A DNA stretch of 64,000 nt from Fusarium oxysporum f. sp. lycopersici 4287 (GCF_000149955.1 NC_030987.1:1272003-1336002), one strand, 5' to 3'; positions 32,491 through 45,374 are shown, counted from the stretch's first letter. The notes: generated by a model from the sequence alone, not told the origin. Made by a program: numbers and translations.

Positions 32491-34427
32491 CTAGTCCAAG
32501 CAGTAAAGTGCCACATTGATGAGGCTTCGATCTCTAGTGATGGCAGAAAGGATACAGGCGTTGATCTTGTTCTTCTTGCCTTGTACCTCCATCTTGTACT
32601 TCTCAAAGGCACAGTCCTGAGCTCTGAGGTCATAAATGAAGATTGGATTCTGTTCTCCTCGTCGATGGACTCGTCCAGCTGCTTGCTCCTCCCATGATTT
32701 CCTCCACCATCGTCCACATCAGATGCCAACACTTGCAAACTGCAAGTTAAGTCTTGGACCATCAGTACCCCGACTGGCAGGCAGGGCAGGCGACGGCGCA
32801 GCTTGGGTTACCTTCTTGATGTGCGTCTAGACGACTCAATCATTATTGCTGATGAAAGCGTTTGGTTCCTGGACATCGTGGCAATTGCACTCACGAAAGT
32901 TATCATCCGGTTGATCACGATACATACAGTGGCCAACACGACAATTCCAACACCACCTCACCATCAAAATGCTGTCATATGGTATCAAGTACCACCTTAA
33001 CACGTCGCGAAAGTGAGTTACGCCCCTGCTCTAGCAGCTGACACGGCTCAGAAACCTGCGCGAGAGCTTGGGCGTCAGTGTCGCCAGGAGGAGCGTCGTC
33101 GATGTCCTCCTGTCTCATGTACTCCGTGAGACCTTTGTGGGCAACCTTAAGCTGCACCAACATAGGATGATATGCGTATTGTTGAGCTTCGATGAGGTGC
33201 GTACAACCTGCAGCATCGTCTTTCTTGTTGCGTCGAAGGGGCCTTGCCACACGCCTTCTTGCTTCGTGATTTCTTGCTTCTCCTCCTCGACAAGATGAGT
33301 TGCTTGTAATCCATGAAAGCGTGATTGGCCTTTTGTCTGTCGTCCGAGTTGAGAGCGAAGTGTCGCACAATGCAGTCCTGGGCGGAAAGTGACATTGGAT
33401 ATTGGTTTCAAGAAGCTGGCTGCGTCGAGTATCTGGATGTGGCGGATCATGTACTTCCACATGGGATGTTGAGGGGCTTTCCCCTAACTTTCTTTAAGAT
33501 CTTCTGGAATATTTTGAAGCTGGTAATAGGGTGCCCCTTCAGTAGACTCAGCAGGGCATAACCGTCCTCCCATATGTTGTCTAAAGGCGTTCCTGTTAAG
33601 GTTAGATAACCTTCGAATTGCTCGCGGAGTGCAGTGACGGCAGCAAATGTGCGGATGTTGCGGTTCTTGATAACATGAGCCTCGTCGAGGACCATGCATT
33701 TTCCGATCGGCTTCCATGGCTCTGACCCCAGGCTGCCAGAACTGAGGAACAACTCGGTCTCTTTGGGAAGAGGGTCGCCAGCACCACATTGTAGTCTTTG
33801 ATGGTATCCTGGAACCTTGCGGCACGGTTCACCTCCGCAGTAAGATATGAATAGGATGTAATCGCGACCCGGTATTTCCGCAGGTCGAAAGGGGAATCAG
33901 ATTCTCCTAGAAGGCAAATAGCAGGCTGATAGCCGTGTCTCACACTTTTCATGACAATGATCGATACCCTTGCCAGATATTTGTCCAACTTGCGGCCAGT
34001 CTTACTCCATCAAAGAAAGCATCAATCTCAACCATCCACACTGGTTATAACATGAAAGAGGTGCAACGATGAGTGAGGAGACATCTCCAGGCTCCCAGGA
34101 CAAAGCAGCCACCGCGAGCGCTACCAGGGTCTTGCCGAGCCCTAGGGGACCCCGCAGTATCATGACCTTGAATGGGCCAGCATGTTGCCTATGTGCGGCG
34201 CAACATGTTTGGCGATCTATCACAAACTCTCAGTTAGTCGCTGAGTTAAGCTTGGTGCCATGAGATGAACTTACTATGACAGCCGTGAAGGGTGTTCAGG
34301 TAAGCAACGATGTTGTCTTCATCGAACCCTTCAACATCTTCATCGTCTTCGTCTTCCTCGTCGGTATCTATGGTCGCATTGGGTAGTCGTCATCTCCGTC
34401 TTCAGGACCATGTGCAGTATCTGCCAT
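32491..34427 (-). pseudogene. SNF2-family helicase relic with frameshifts and stops
   Basis: Pieces of one SNF2-type ATPase lie in the correct order on the minus strand but in changing frames. An ATG at 34427 opens an acidic N-terminal piece that needs a frame change before DEEDEDDEDVEGF. A spliceable intron (GTAAGT...GATAG, about 34217-34274) follows. Walker A (GPLGLGKT, about 34128-34151) is intact, then a stop. LDEAHVIKN (DEAH at 33675-33686) and LTGTPLDN follow in another frame after a shift near 33770. The final piece has motif VI, QAAGRVHRRG (32658-32687), and ends at TAG 32491, but a TGA sits upstream in the same frame. The middle shows at least two more frame changes. This is a decayed gene, not a functional one. 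Confidence 0.85.
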
Positions 34428-37400
34428 GTCGACGTCACGTTGTGTCGACAATCCAGACTCCCTCGAGGCACAACGACGCCTTAGCCACTCTCCATGAAAT
34501 CGGTGAAGAGATGCGGGCCAGTCTTCGACCCTCTTTCCAAAGTCTGCGTTTTGGTCGATAGCGCTTGCATGCGAGTGATAATGGCATTGATATTGCCGCT
34601 CGTGTCTTTAGCCATTATGCACTTCACGCCGATGATGTCGGGCTCTGACTACAAATTTAGAAAACTCCATATAAACATTATTAGAATGCACGTTGTACAG
34701 GCGCACCAACGAGCAGATGCTGACTTGTTTGTGAAGAATGACAAGAAGTTGGCGATGTCTGCGAATCGTCGATAGAAAGGAGAGAGATGGGAATCCAGAA
34801 GGTGGAGTAAGTTGAACAAGAACAAAAAAATAGAAAGAGGTATAGACTCTCTAAACAAAAGTTGAACTGAATCATGAGAAGCAACGAGCTCATGGGCCAC
34901 GGGTTGGTTGTCATGACTGAAGTAGGTGACTTGAAAACGACCTCAGATCAATCACTGACACTGTTTGACAAGTTTCTCTCTTGCTTGCCGTCACAAAAAT
35001 CTATTTGAGTTGAAGAAGGAGTAAATGATAATGAGGAGGAAGGAAAATTCCAAACAGCAAACGAGGTAGTCCGAGCATGTTTATACCTTCATGATGCCCG
35101 ACACCTGATGACAGTGAATCACAGTCAAATCAAGTGACCTTGCATGATGCTTGCTCAATATTGATCCATATCAATAATTTTATCTATTGTTCAAACGAAA
35201 CAAATTGTTTTATTATGCATACCAAACAAGCTGCAACAAGAAGCCATTTCTGCCGATGGGAGCAAACATAGCTGCACGCTGGGTAATTCTTAGACACACA
35301 TAAAGATAAGTAGACACCAGACGGGCTCTGAGTAATTTGTATCTTTGAGTGAGCTTTAATTGTTGATTGTTTTTTTCTCAAATGTTGGAGTTTTCATGGT
35401 TCAAATTTTGTGGTATGCAGTGTGTTTGCAATGCACTTCAGCCTGGTGCTTTCAGGTATAAATATGTTACTACTCTCCTGCCTTTGAAACCTTCATCCTT
35501 CTCCTTCTTCATAATTAATTACTAGCTCTCTTTGCCTTGAGATATTCTTATATATAAATAATCAAGACAGAGCTTTTTGATAGACGTATATACTCTCAGC
35601 TAAGTCGAATGAAACCTGACTACAATAAACGTATATGCCTGCACTACTGACAAACTAGACTTAGGATTGTATCCTAATCTCCCAGCTGGGGATGAGCTTA
35701 TCAAAGACGTCAGGGTTGCCAAGGAGTATATTGAAGTCGGTATCAGGTTTGGAAGGCAGCCCGGCAAGTTCTCTCGCGAACGGGAAGACGATTCAGCCCA
35801 AGGTGAAGATACAACGGCAGACCGCTCGATGTGTCCATGGCCGCGGCTCAGGCGCCATGTGCGTCTTCAATCCAACCTAAAAACACTTTCTCAATCAAGC
35901 GAATTACTTCGTGGGATGACAATTTGATCGTGGACGTCTTTATCGTCGTCGAATCCCAGCAGAACAAGCGTTCTTTTATCCTGAGTTCTGGGAGTATCAC
36001 TACCCACGCGAACAAGTAACAGAGAGCCAAGCACATCGACCCAACAACAGGACCAACAGGGCACAGATAATCAACAAATCCCTCCACGCTTTAAGTGTTG
36101 AGAATTACGACTCTCAGGCATACCCCTTGTTCTGGACCAGGCACCACCTCCAGCTGGTGGACTGCCACAACATCTGGCAACTCTTCGGCTACAGAGAAGA
36201 AAAACAACACTATCCTATGGGAAAGGATCACGCATTCACTTTGCGTATTGGACCCCTCTCCTCGAGGAAGCAATTGTGTCAGTGGCACAGATGAACCGCA
36301 ACTGACATATCTCAGGATTCCAGAAGGAAGGACCATATGTTGTCGCCCCTCGCAACCGTGACGAGTCGTGGTCCAACACGGGGACGAGTTGATGAAGATT
36401 AGCACTGCTTACTGACTGTCTTATGGGCTGGAGAAACTGTGGGAAAATGCCACCTCATTTGGGAAACATTCAAGTTGAGGTTTGAATGACGGCCAGAGAA
36501 CCTACAGAACAAGATCCACCTCATATGGGAAACATTCAAGATGAGATTTGAGAAGCCTGGGAGATTAAACCCATGCTATACGAGTTGGACTGACCAGGCC
36601 AGAAGGATACTATCGAGACACAAACTTCTGGTGAGAATGCATTCTTCGAATTTGTCACATCAATCGCCGATGAAGTAGCAATCTAACTCGTTCAAGAAGC
36701 CACAGTATGATCTGTTGTAAACACCAACAATTGACTATTATTGACCCATTTCCCTTTCAGAACATCGATCCTGTCTTAAGGCAGCTAACTCCGGCCCTTG
36801 TTTCTACCGTGCATACAGCTCTATGCACAGTCGTCGACAACAAGACCCAGGACAAGACAAGGGAGATCAGCTCCCACGCCACGCCCTTCGGTTTGTCTCG
36901 AGAGCCTGCCTCGATGAAATTACATCAGCCGAGTTTCACTCAGAGGTGGTTTTGGACCAGGTGAAGGCTCTCGTTCGGTACTCTCGACTGTCTAGCGAAT
37001 GCACTCCAAAATCCTCGCATCAACAAGCGCTCACTACCGACGACACGTCGGTATCCTCTGCCGACTTTCGTCGTATTCTGCTTGTCATCCGCAGCTGCCT
37101 CGAATCGTTCATGACCTACACTGACGATGTCGTCAAAGCGCTTGCTGCAAGGCATGAGCCCTCTACGATATGCAAACATAGATACGTTGTTGAAACAGCT
37201 CGGCGCCTCCGTCGACATTCATAAGATAACGCTTTTGAAGGAACAGCTGAACGCTCTTCATGGTGCATTGCATTTGAGGTTTTGCTGCCCTTGGGGAACA
37301 AAAGGACTGGAACCCACGGTAATCAGGGGTTTCAATAAACTAGTCAAAGGAAATCCTAAGTTTAGGATAAACTTACCTAAATATTTTGTGACGTAGGATA

Positions 37401-37937
37401 AATACCATAAGCCTTTCTGACCTTTACGGGCTGGGAATGGAGATGGATGGACCTGTTGTAGATGGTGATAGTTCACTGCTGCTTTTCAGCAATTGATCTT
37501 GTTCCTAGTTGGCAATTGAAGTAAATTGTCGATTTGAGGCTTATTCTTGCGCCTATTAACCTTGTTGCCTCACCGTTTATAGAGAAGTTAGATTGAATGA
37601 CAGTCGAGATCTCAATCCGTCAAGATAAGGTCTTCGATCTCGTGCTTATCTCTACCCTGGCCAATGACTTGATTCAATCACGTAGCTTGTGCTGCTATTG
37701 GCGTCGCTGCTCAACCGTAACTGGTTCGATTTCCGGACAAGCTCATTTAAGGTTGGCGTACGTCAGGGCAATCCCATCACAGCTGAAACCCGCCGCAGGG
37801 CGTTAGCTTCCCTTCTGAGGACGGGAAGCTCCCTGAAATAGAGGCACCGACCACCTTAAATACCGGGGAGCTCTGCACCTGCCAACGTCATCAACGGCAA
37901 ACGGACATCTTCACCTCCACAACAAAGACAGCCCGCG
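34428..37937. other. Gene-poor AT-rich region
   Basis: 3.5 kb with no gene I can support. Several 60-130-codon frames exist (for example 36823-37224 and 37127-37396, which overlap in different frames and look like one broken helical protein), but none shows a family motif. An imperfect 36-bp direct repeat lies at 36450 and 36516, and inverted CCTAAG/TTAGGATA elements at 35660 and 37353-37401. The pattern fits old decayed sequence. The last 130 bp must hold the promoter of the Rtg2 gene. Confidence 0.5.
36450..36551. repeat. Imperfect direct repeat, 36 bp, two copies
   Basis: Copies at 36450-36485 and 36516-36551 begin CCACCTCAT and share GGGAAACATTCAAG. They differ at three positions and start 66 bp apart. 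Confidence 0.85.
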
Positions 37938-39872
37938 ATGGATTTCTCCGACTTTGAAGTTATCGACCCAATCGCCGAGTTTGGCCATGAGAGCAGCGAC
38001 GATGAGGATGCGCAGCCGCCGTATGCGAATCTTCAGGGCGGTCATCCCCCGTGGCAGGGCCATGCGGGTAAGCTAGTCGGTGTTGTTGACATGGGCAGGT
38101 GAGAAAATAGAGACAATCCATCGACTGCAACAAAGAAACTGACAAGTGATGCCATCACCAGCAATGGAATTCGTCTCTCTATTTCCGACCTTTCGAGCCC
38201 ATTGGCTCGTATGCTTCCTACCGTTTACCAATATCGCGCCTCCATTTCTCTGTACGACTCTCAATATGATCCCGAGACTGGAGATCAGATTCCCATCCCT
38301 GACGATGTCATCGAGTCTGTCGTTTCAGTCTTGAGTCGGTTCGTTGTTATTTGCGAGGACTTCCAGTGCAAGAAGGAGAATATCCATGTTATCGCGACCG
38401 AAGCCACCCGCGCTGCCCTCAATTCGAAGCAGTTCTTGGCTGCTATCAAAGACAAAACTGATCTAACAGTTGAGCTTCTACCTAAAGAGGAAGAGGGTCA
38501 GATTGGTGCCCTAGGTATCGCCAGTGGCTTCTCTGACATGGAAGGCCTGGTAATGGACCTTGGCGGTGGCAGCACCCAGATTACCTGGATGCTCAGCTCG
38601 GGCGGTCAGGTTCGCATGAGTCCCAAAGGCAGCTTCAGTTTCCCATATGGAGCTGCTGCTTTGACGAAGAAGCTCCACGATCTTCGTGACGGTAAGAAGA
38701 AGGATGAAGCCGATGCAGCTGTCAAGGCTTTTGAGAAGGAAATGATCGCCAACTTCGAGGACGCATACAACAATCTGCAGATCCCCGCCGAGATGACCGA
38801 GAAGGCTGAGAAGGAAGGCGGGTACCGTATTTATCTCTCCGGAGGTGGTTTCAGGGGGTGGGGATATTTGCTCCTGTACCTGAATCAGACGGATGGCAGC
38901 TACTATCCCATTTCCATTATCAATGGATACACTGCCAAGCGCAAACAGTTTGAGGACACTGAGGCTCTCAAGCATGTCGCTCATGCCGCGAAAGACATTT
39001 TCCGTGTTTCCGATCGTCGAAGATCCCAGGTTCCCGCGGTCGCGTTCCTTGTCAATGTTCTTTCAGAATCAATTCCTGGAGGAATCAAAGAGGCACACTT
39101 TTGTCAAGGTGGTGTAAGAGAAGGCTTTCTCTTCCGCCAGCTTTCACCATCTATTCGAGCTCAGTCTCCCCTAGAGGTTGCCACAGGCTACTTTGCCCCG
39201 GGTTCGCGACATCTCATTCAGCAATTGCTCAAGAACGCAATCCCGAAACCTTCTAAGAAGAAGGAGTTCCCAGAGGAGTTCGGCGAGCCTGTTGTTGACT
39301 CCTTCGCCAATGCGATGTATCTCCACATGTTCATGAGTAAGGAGACGGCCTCGACGACGGCGCTGTACTCAACCAGTGTCGGAAACATGTCTGCGATCCA
39401 TGGTGTTTCGCACCAAGATCGAGCAAGGTTGGCCTTGATGCTCGAGTCCAGATATGACGGTGAACTTCCTCCTCGTGAGCTAGAGTTCCGTGAGTCACTT
39501 CGTGACATGCTCACGCCTGAGGAAGTCTGGTGGGCATCATACCTCGGCAGAGTCGGACAACTCATCACCGCGCTCTACCCAGCCGGTAAGATCCACAAGT
39601 CGAAGCCACGCGTGGTGTTCACTTCTCAGTGGTCGTACACTTTGGGCAAGAAGAAGAATAAGGAAGGTCTTCTGCTCACAATCTCGGTACAGAAGACACA
39701 CGATGACCCAGCAAGAACAAAAGAGGCTGTCAAGAATGCGGCGAGTAATGTGGAAAAGATTGGAAAGAAGAAGAACTGGATTGGAGATGATGAGCCTTGG
39801 GGAATGAAGGTTAAGGTCAAGGTTGTGGAGGAGGGTATTCTCTCTGAGGAGATGGAGAAGCTGAAAATGTAG
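37938..39872 (+). CDS. rtg2: Retrograde regulation protein Rtg2 (Ppx/GppA family)
   Basis: Predicted 623 aa from exons 37938-38098 and 38162-39872; the 63-nt intron (GTGAGA...CCAG) lies inside the nucleotide-binding motif DMGSNGIRLS, restored by the join. In yeast, Rtg2 senses mitochondrial state and frees the Rtg1/Rtg3 factors; relatives in the family are exopolyphosphatases and pppGpp phosphatases. Visible actin-like ATPase motifs are DMGSNGIR, VMDLGGGSTQ and LSGGGFRG. ATEATRAA and CQGGVREGFLF are conserved blocks. The C-terminal 200 residues, with RARLALMLESRYDG and VWWASYLGRVG, match the Rtg2-type extension. The N-terminus has an acidic stretch (ESSDDED). No lesion is seen. Confidence 0.93.
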
Positions 39873-40064
39873 GATATCATGATTTTTGTTTCGGAAATTG
39901 TGGAAAAGCATATTGGGCTTGATTTTGGGAATTGTCAAAGGGTACACTGGAAGGCAAAGGAAGGGCAGAATGTATGATGGTACTGATTAGCTGATTTGGA
40001 ACAAATTGAGTATTTTTCGTCTTTTGCCCACCGTCATCCCCGTTATACTTTCGGCTTACCTCTA

Positions 40065-41162
40065 CTATAATAACCAGTGCACACCCTGAAGGAGATCCTG
40101 CAGCCACTTCTTGGAAACAGGCAAGTCAGGGCAAGTCGTCCAGAAGCCATGAGGTAACCCTGAGTAGATGTGTAACTTGGTTGGCAGCCCGACTTCTTGG
40201 AGCAGTTGATCGAGAAGAATAGCTTCGTCCCGTCGCGGATCCCAACCGCAGATTGCAAAGTATGCTTTCTTTGCTATACCAGCATGGGAATCGAATAGAA
40301 GAGGGGACAGTCGCTTGTCTGTTGGGGGAGCACCATATAGTTCTGTTGCATGATCAGTATTGAGTGAAGAGCATTGCCAGAATGTATTGTACCTGCGAAG
40401 TAGTCAATTGACTTTCGCGTGAGGCCAGGTGCATCATTGATCTCATCAACGCTCAGAATACAATCCAGATACTTCTTCGGTCTCATGTCTGGGTGACAGA
40501 AGCTCCCGGCGAGAAACACGACACCGGTGATTCTTGGAGAGAGGCCCTCATCACAAGCCAGGTGCGAGATTCCGGCAGTGAAGTTGGCGCCAGCAGACGT
40601 GCCACCGAGAATAAAGCCCTTGGACAAGTCTGTATTAAGTTTCCTCTGGCCCTCTGACGATGCAGCCTGCATAGAATGTTAGCGGGTGGTAGTTTGGCAG
40701 CACTGTACCTTACCCAGCGGACGACGTCGAAGGTATCTTCAAAGCCAACGGGGAACTTATGCTCAGGAGCAAGTCGATACTCAACACTTGCAACAACGAC
40801 AGGAATCTCTAACGCGAGTACTCGACATGTTGCATCGTCTGTTTCAAGACCACCTGTGACATACCCACCGCCGTGCATGTAGAGAAATAGAGGAAGCGTA
40901 TGGTGGTTAGCAGCTTGACGGTAGATGCGCAGTGTAATAGGCGTATTATCGCGCACAGGGACATATATTTCGTAAATATTGAGACCTTCCTGTGGAATAA
41001 TCGGATCATGGTCTCTGGTCATGCCCAAGATTGGTTTTGTGCCTGGGGGGAGATTGTTTGGGAACTGATGGGGTTAGTAACAATATCATGAAGTTTACGC
41101 ATGACTTAGCGTACATCGACCCATTCGGGATGGGGTGTTGCATAATGTCTATATTCGGCCAT
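40065..41162 (-). CDS. HSL-type esterase/lipase (alpha/beta hydrolase)
   Basis: Soluble carboxylesterase-like enzyme, predicted 316 aa from exons 41162-41115, 41064-40714, 40666-40393 and 40342-40065. Introns are 50, 47 and 50 nt. The oxyanion-hole motif HGGG starts at H80; the nucleophile is S157 in GGTSAGA; D259 (GWDPRRDE) and H289 (LPHGF) complete the triad. This is the hormone-sensitive-lipase family pattern. The third and fourth exons join as YFA-E-LYGAPP, giving a smooth family sequence. No signal peptide is present, so the enzyme should be intracellular. It is convergent with the Rtg2 gene with only 192 bp between stops. Substrate unknown. Confidence 0.92.
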
Positions 41163-41561
41163 TTTAATTATACAATAGAAATGATATTTGATTTAATAGA
41201 TGTATGAGGATGATAGTTGTGTTTAAATAACTGCGCTGAAAGCTCTACGAGGGCGAACTCGGAGTCGTTTTGCTGATCTTTGCCTCTGGTGTTAGAGACG
41301 CAGGACTAGTCAGCTACTGATCATCCTGAGGATCCGAGATCTTTGGTCATTTATTAGATTATCTTATCTGGTCGTACTGTTATGGTAGTCTTGTTTAGCA
41401 CCCTTGCTTGCACATGCAGCCGGAACTGCAACGAGAGCCTCTACTTGTCCTGGCATGAAGCCTCTTCTATGACACTTCCGATGACGGCTCAAAAGATCGA
41501 GGTCTTACTGATCGATTTACATAATATGTTTCCCATATTACCCCCATCTCTCATCGTCACC
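41163..41561. other. Intergenic between two minus-strand genes
   Basis: 399 bp containing the esterase promoter and the 3' end of the methyltransferase gene. No supportable gene. Confidence 0.6.
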
Positions 41562-42785
41562 TCATTCCTTTGCCCTGCGCTTGCCCTGCTCCTTCGTGTG
41601 TTTCTTCAAAAAGGGCGCATTCTCCAGCCCATCAGCCTGAGTCTTCCAAATCTTCTTTCCCATAGCAACATACTTCTCCCCAAACTTCTGAGGCTCTACC
41701 AGCGCAGTCTCTCTAGTGACTCGATGCATCTCAGCGTACTCTTCATCATTACCAAACGTTGCAATCTTGTATCTCTGCTTCCACATCGCAACCATCTCCT
41801 TCGCAAATGCACTGTCAACTTGGATATTCTTTGCGACAAGGTAAAACGAAGATCTGATCTTGTGGTGCCTGTAGTGCTTGTACAGTTTGACGGTTGCCAT
41901 TTTGCTGAACTGGTGGATCAAGTCGAAGCTTCGCCAACTGTCGAGCTTGTGCATCAAGATCACCATTGTACCGCAGTTGTTCAGATGTTCGAGGCCGAGG
42001 GCGGTCTGTGTAAGAGCTAGACGAGTCGCTTCTCGGGGCTCTCGCCATTCTGCACGGGGGTGAGTACGCAGGACATGACCATCACAGAAGACGAGATCAA
42101 ACTTCTCATTATCGCCCAAGACCTTTTCGAATAGGAAGTCATATGGTCCTGGAAAGTTCAACGGAACATCGTCTTTGGTGACACCCATATCGGCTGCCAG
42201 CGTTGTGATATCGCGAAACTCCACGTTCACTTGTGCATCGAGCATCTTGACGTCGTGTCCACCTTGCTCAACGGGTAAACTCATGGCTCTGATGTGACTA
42301 CCAGGTGTCTTGGTCAAGGCTACGTCAACGAAGCCACCTGGGGCTACACACATGTCCAGCAAAGCCGGCTGTTCGACCCTAGACAGGTTGAGAGCACCAG
42401 TTGCCTTACCGAGGTCTTTTGCGATCGTCTTTATCACGGTGTAGAAGAACTGGGTACTGTTCGCGTTGCATCTATCTGCGGCTGCTCGTTGTTTCTTGAA
42501 GTGAGTGTCACCTCCACTTGTCTCCCAGCCCTGTCTTTCCCATTAAACAATTCTCCTTGCTCAGTATCTTTGTCACAGACATACCTTTCTTCTCAACTCA
42601 TGGAGACGGTGAAACTCCTCGACGTTCTCCAAGAGATAATCGCGGATAGTTTCTTGAGCAAATCTCTCAGGCTCTGGAACTTCAGTGCCGGCTTTCATGG
42701 TTGGTTGTGTCTTTGCTTGATCACCTTGCACAGAGGTAGCATGTTCGCCAGGGCTAGAGCTTGATGCGTCAGCGTCGGAGGACAT
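41562..42785 (-). CDS. FtsJ-like (RrmJ-fold) methyltransferase domain protein
   Basis: Predicted 377 aa from exons 42785-42585 and 42494-41562; the 90-nt intron joins LHELRRK to KQRAAADRC, phase 0. The SAM-binding motif LLDMCVAPGGFVDVAL is the FtsJ signature (DxxxxPGG), FDLVFCDGH supplies the motif IV Asp, and GTMVILMHKLDSW the motif VI Lys, as in 2'-O-ribose RNA methyltransferases. The N-terminal 60 residues are Ser/Glu-rich and the C-terminus is Lys/Arg-rich, which fits RNA binding. The ATG at 42785 is preferred over the upstream in-frame ATG at 42938. The target RNA, and whether it is active, are unknown; it belongs to a fungal FtsJ-like group rather than to Trm7 or Spb1 by length. Confidence 0.85.
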
Positions 42786-43535
42786 GTTGGAGGCTGGAGA
42801 TTCGCTACTGATTAACGACAGTTTGAGTAGAATTGAGAGTGATTTCCTACCAAAAGCAAAGGGATTTATACCGTTAAAGAAGACTCTCATCTTGCATATG
42901 TCCGGAGGCCTATTTCCTGTGTTACAGTTTTTGCCCATTCACCGGCTGGACCAACAAGCAACAGGCAGAAGTGACAGTAACCATTGGTGTTTGCCAACAA
43001 CGAGGTCGGCCTCCAGCATAAAGACCATACCATACCATATAACGCAGCGGTAAGGCTCTCCCGATCACAAAAAACTCCGTTGATAATTGTGCTGCAGTCA
43101 TTGATTGGTCTTAACTCTCATGAGGCCACCAACACAGGCCCGCCGGCGCCACGGTTCACAACATGGATAGTTAACTATCACAGCAAGCTATCAGTGACAT
43201 AATGTAAGTAATTAATTTCCGGTTTCTTCTTGGTTGGTAACCTAGTTCGTTGTGGCTCTAACAATTGATTCCAAGTGCAATATAATGATTGTAAGCAACA
43301 AAGCACTGAGTGACATTACATCCAATATCAAGACCCTTAGACAAAATAACACACCGGAGACACTTGGCTATAGTCTTTGCAATCACTGCAAATGATGCAA
43401 AGTCGGAGTGACTGGAAATTAAGTCAGATGCAGCCCTTATGGCAACTGCCTATCGACATTCGCAAGCAGAAGTCAAGTAGTCTATATTGAAACAGTTAAG
43501 CCAGCTCGTAAATATTTGGGCATCGGGTATCAATT
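42786..43535. other. Intergenic between two minus-strand genes
   Basis: 750 bp without a supportable gene. Confidence 0.6.
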
Positions 43536-44271
43536 CTAAACAGCTGTTGATGGGCCATCCTTGGGAGGTTCGATCTTCTTGATCTTCCTATATCCCTCTC
43601 GCATTTCAGTCTTCTTGAATCTTGTCGAGTAAAGATAATGAACAACGAACCACTGATATACACAAAACAAACTAGAAATTGTTAAATAAAAGTTGAGAGC
43701 CAGTAAGGGGACCACTTACAATGCACAAATGCCAAAACAGCCACAAGCAATGCTAAGGTTGTCAAGCATCGCTACTGTTCCAGTAGATATGTCACCAACA
43801 AAGCCCGTCCTTCGCTTGCCGAGACTTGACTCGTTGTACGCATCTATATCCTCCCGAAGGACAAATATGACGGTAAGAGCGGCAAGCCACATTACAGTTG
43901 AAAGGGCCAGAATCAAAACATACCATATTGGCGGTCTTGGATTGCTGAGACCTTGTGGCCTGACTGGTATCTTGAAAGCAAAGAAATGTAGAGCTCCCTG
44001 AGTCTGGTCAGCAAGCTTTATATATATATATACAGGTGAGTGAACCTACGACTGCAAGGTTGTACGCTGATGCAGCAAGCAAATTATGTCCCGGATGTTT
44101 AGATATTATCCCCGCCGAAAGCCCAATAACAGCACACGAAGCTATCCACCTCCCGATATCCGCTTTAAAAGCATCATCATAAAGTCTCTTAACCGGATTC
44201 GTCTCCTTCTCTTTCCCCAGCATATCCCTGACGATTTCGCCCAGTGGCATAGGGCATATTGGACTCGACAT
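43536..44271 (-). CDS. Small four-helix membrane protein, function unknown
   Basis: Predicted 213 aa from exons 44271-44050, 44003-43720 and 43671-43536; introns are 46 and 48 nt. The first intron contains a (TA)8 run. Four hydrophobic segments are visible: IASCAVIGLSAGII, NLAVTQGALHFFAF, YVLILALSTVMWLAALTVIFVL and SIACGCFGICAFLFCVYQWFV. The C-terminal tail (about 30 residues) is very basic (KKTEMREGYRKIKK), probably cytosolic. The spacing resembles MARVEL-type four-helix proteins, but I see no decisive motif. The acceptor of intron 1 could shift by 6 nt without breaking frame. Confidence 0.75.
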
Positions 44272-45374
44272 GGCTGAATCAGTATGGATGTGTAGGTAAG
44301 CTGCAGATGAGAAGGATCAGGTGGTTTTTTGGGCGCCGCCGCGTAATCTAATGTTTTATGGCTGTGGTCTTGGCTGGGCAGGGGATGTTGATCAACATGA
44401 CGCTAGGCCAAGGGTTGAAACTCCATCTTTTGGCCTTGGCTCTCGTCACTAATTCCTTTTGCACTGCCACTGGAAATTGGCGGTGCCTGGGCTTCAATCA
44501 TGCCGCGTCTTGAACAAAAGGCCCAAGCGACTGCTCGCGTAATGACCTTATTCGGGAGTCGAGTGCCAAGAATCTTTGAGAATTTGATCATGAGTGAATT
44601 GAAGATATTCGCAACTAGAGTTTGTTTGGAGGACTGCTTTTCTTGTGGTAGCTGCTCGAATAGATCCACAACTACGATTTAGCATACTAGAATCCAAATT
44701 CAATACATTGAACCAATGGAATTTAGAAGAGAACAATAAAATGCCCAGGTTACTGTGAGATCTTGGCTGTTGTTCATGTAGTTCAGACTTCAAGTGCGAA
44801 AATTTAAGATGTTCATGATTTCAAGGTCCTTGTGAAACCGATCGCATTTTAAACCCAATGCAATTTAAATATCACTGAAAGCTCGTATTATTGACCAAAA
44901 AGGGATTATACGGCGCTACAAGGATCTACGACAACTCAGCTCTGTATGGATGTAAGAGGCTGTGCTTAAGGCTGAAATTCCAAGTACATCCTCCCACTAA
45001 GCGCTTATGCTTATGTTTATGCAAATCTCAGCACATTATTTTCCCCGAAGCTGACGACTAGATGGGGCTCATACACGTGGAATGTTGATTTGATAGGTGC
45101 TTGTTGGTCGGTTATCTGTCAGTCCCCCATATCTAAACGAATTTGGTTGTATCTGCGAGCTACGATGGAGTGGCTGGGAGAAGAATGCCTTAGTGGCCGT
45201 GTCTTGCAGATGGGTTGTCACATAGTCCTATTGATTACGAAGAGCTGTGTTTAATGAATGTCTTGATGTGGCCTTACTTGCATATAATCCGCTCGTCCCC
45301 CGATTCTAAATACACTCTAACCCATCTCTCACTACTCAGTACTCACAGAGACCTAATCTAACATCTACGCAACA
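44272..45374. other. Divergent intergenic region
   Basis: 1,103 bp between the small membrane protein gene and the second RTA1-like gene. No supportable gene. The last 60 bp before the ATG are CT/CA-rich. Confidence 0.6.

Noticed and set aside
34310..34561. Serine-run plus-strand frame (SSSSSSSSS)
   Set aside because: It is the complement of the acidic Glu/Asp codons of the SNF2 relic.
34428..37937. Possible intact transposon
   Set aside because: No terminal repeats, target-site duplications, transposase or reverse-transcriptase motifs could be found by eye; only decayed frames.
41382..42020. 212-aa plus-strand frame opposite the FtsJ-like gene
   Set aside because: The minus strand encodes conserved methyltransferase motifs; this frame is its shadow.
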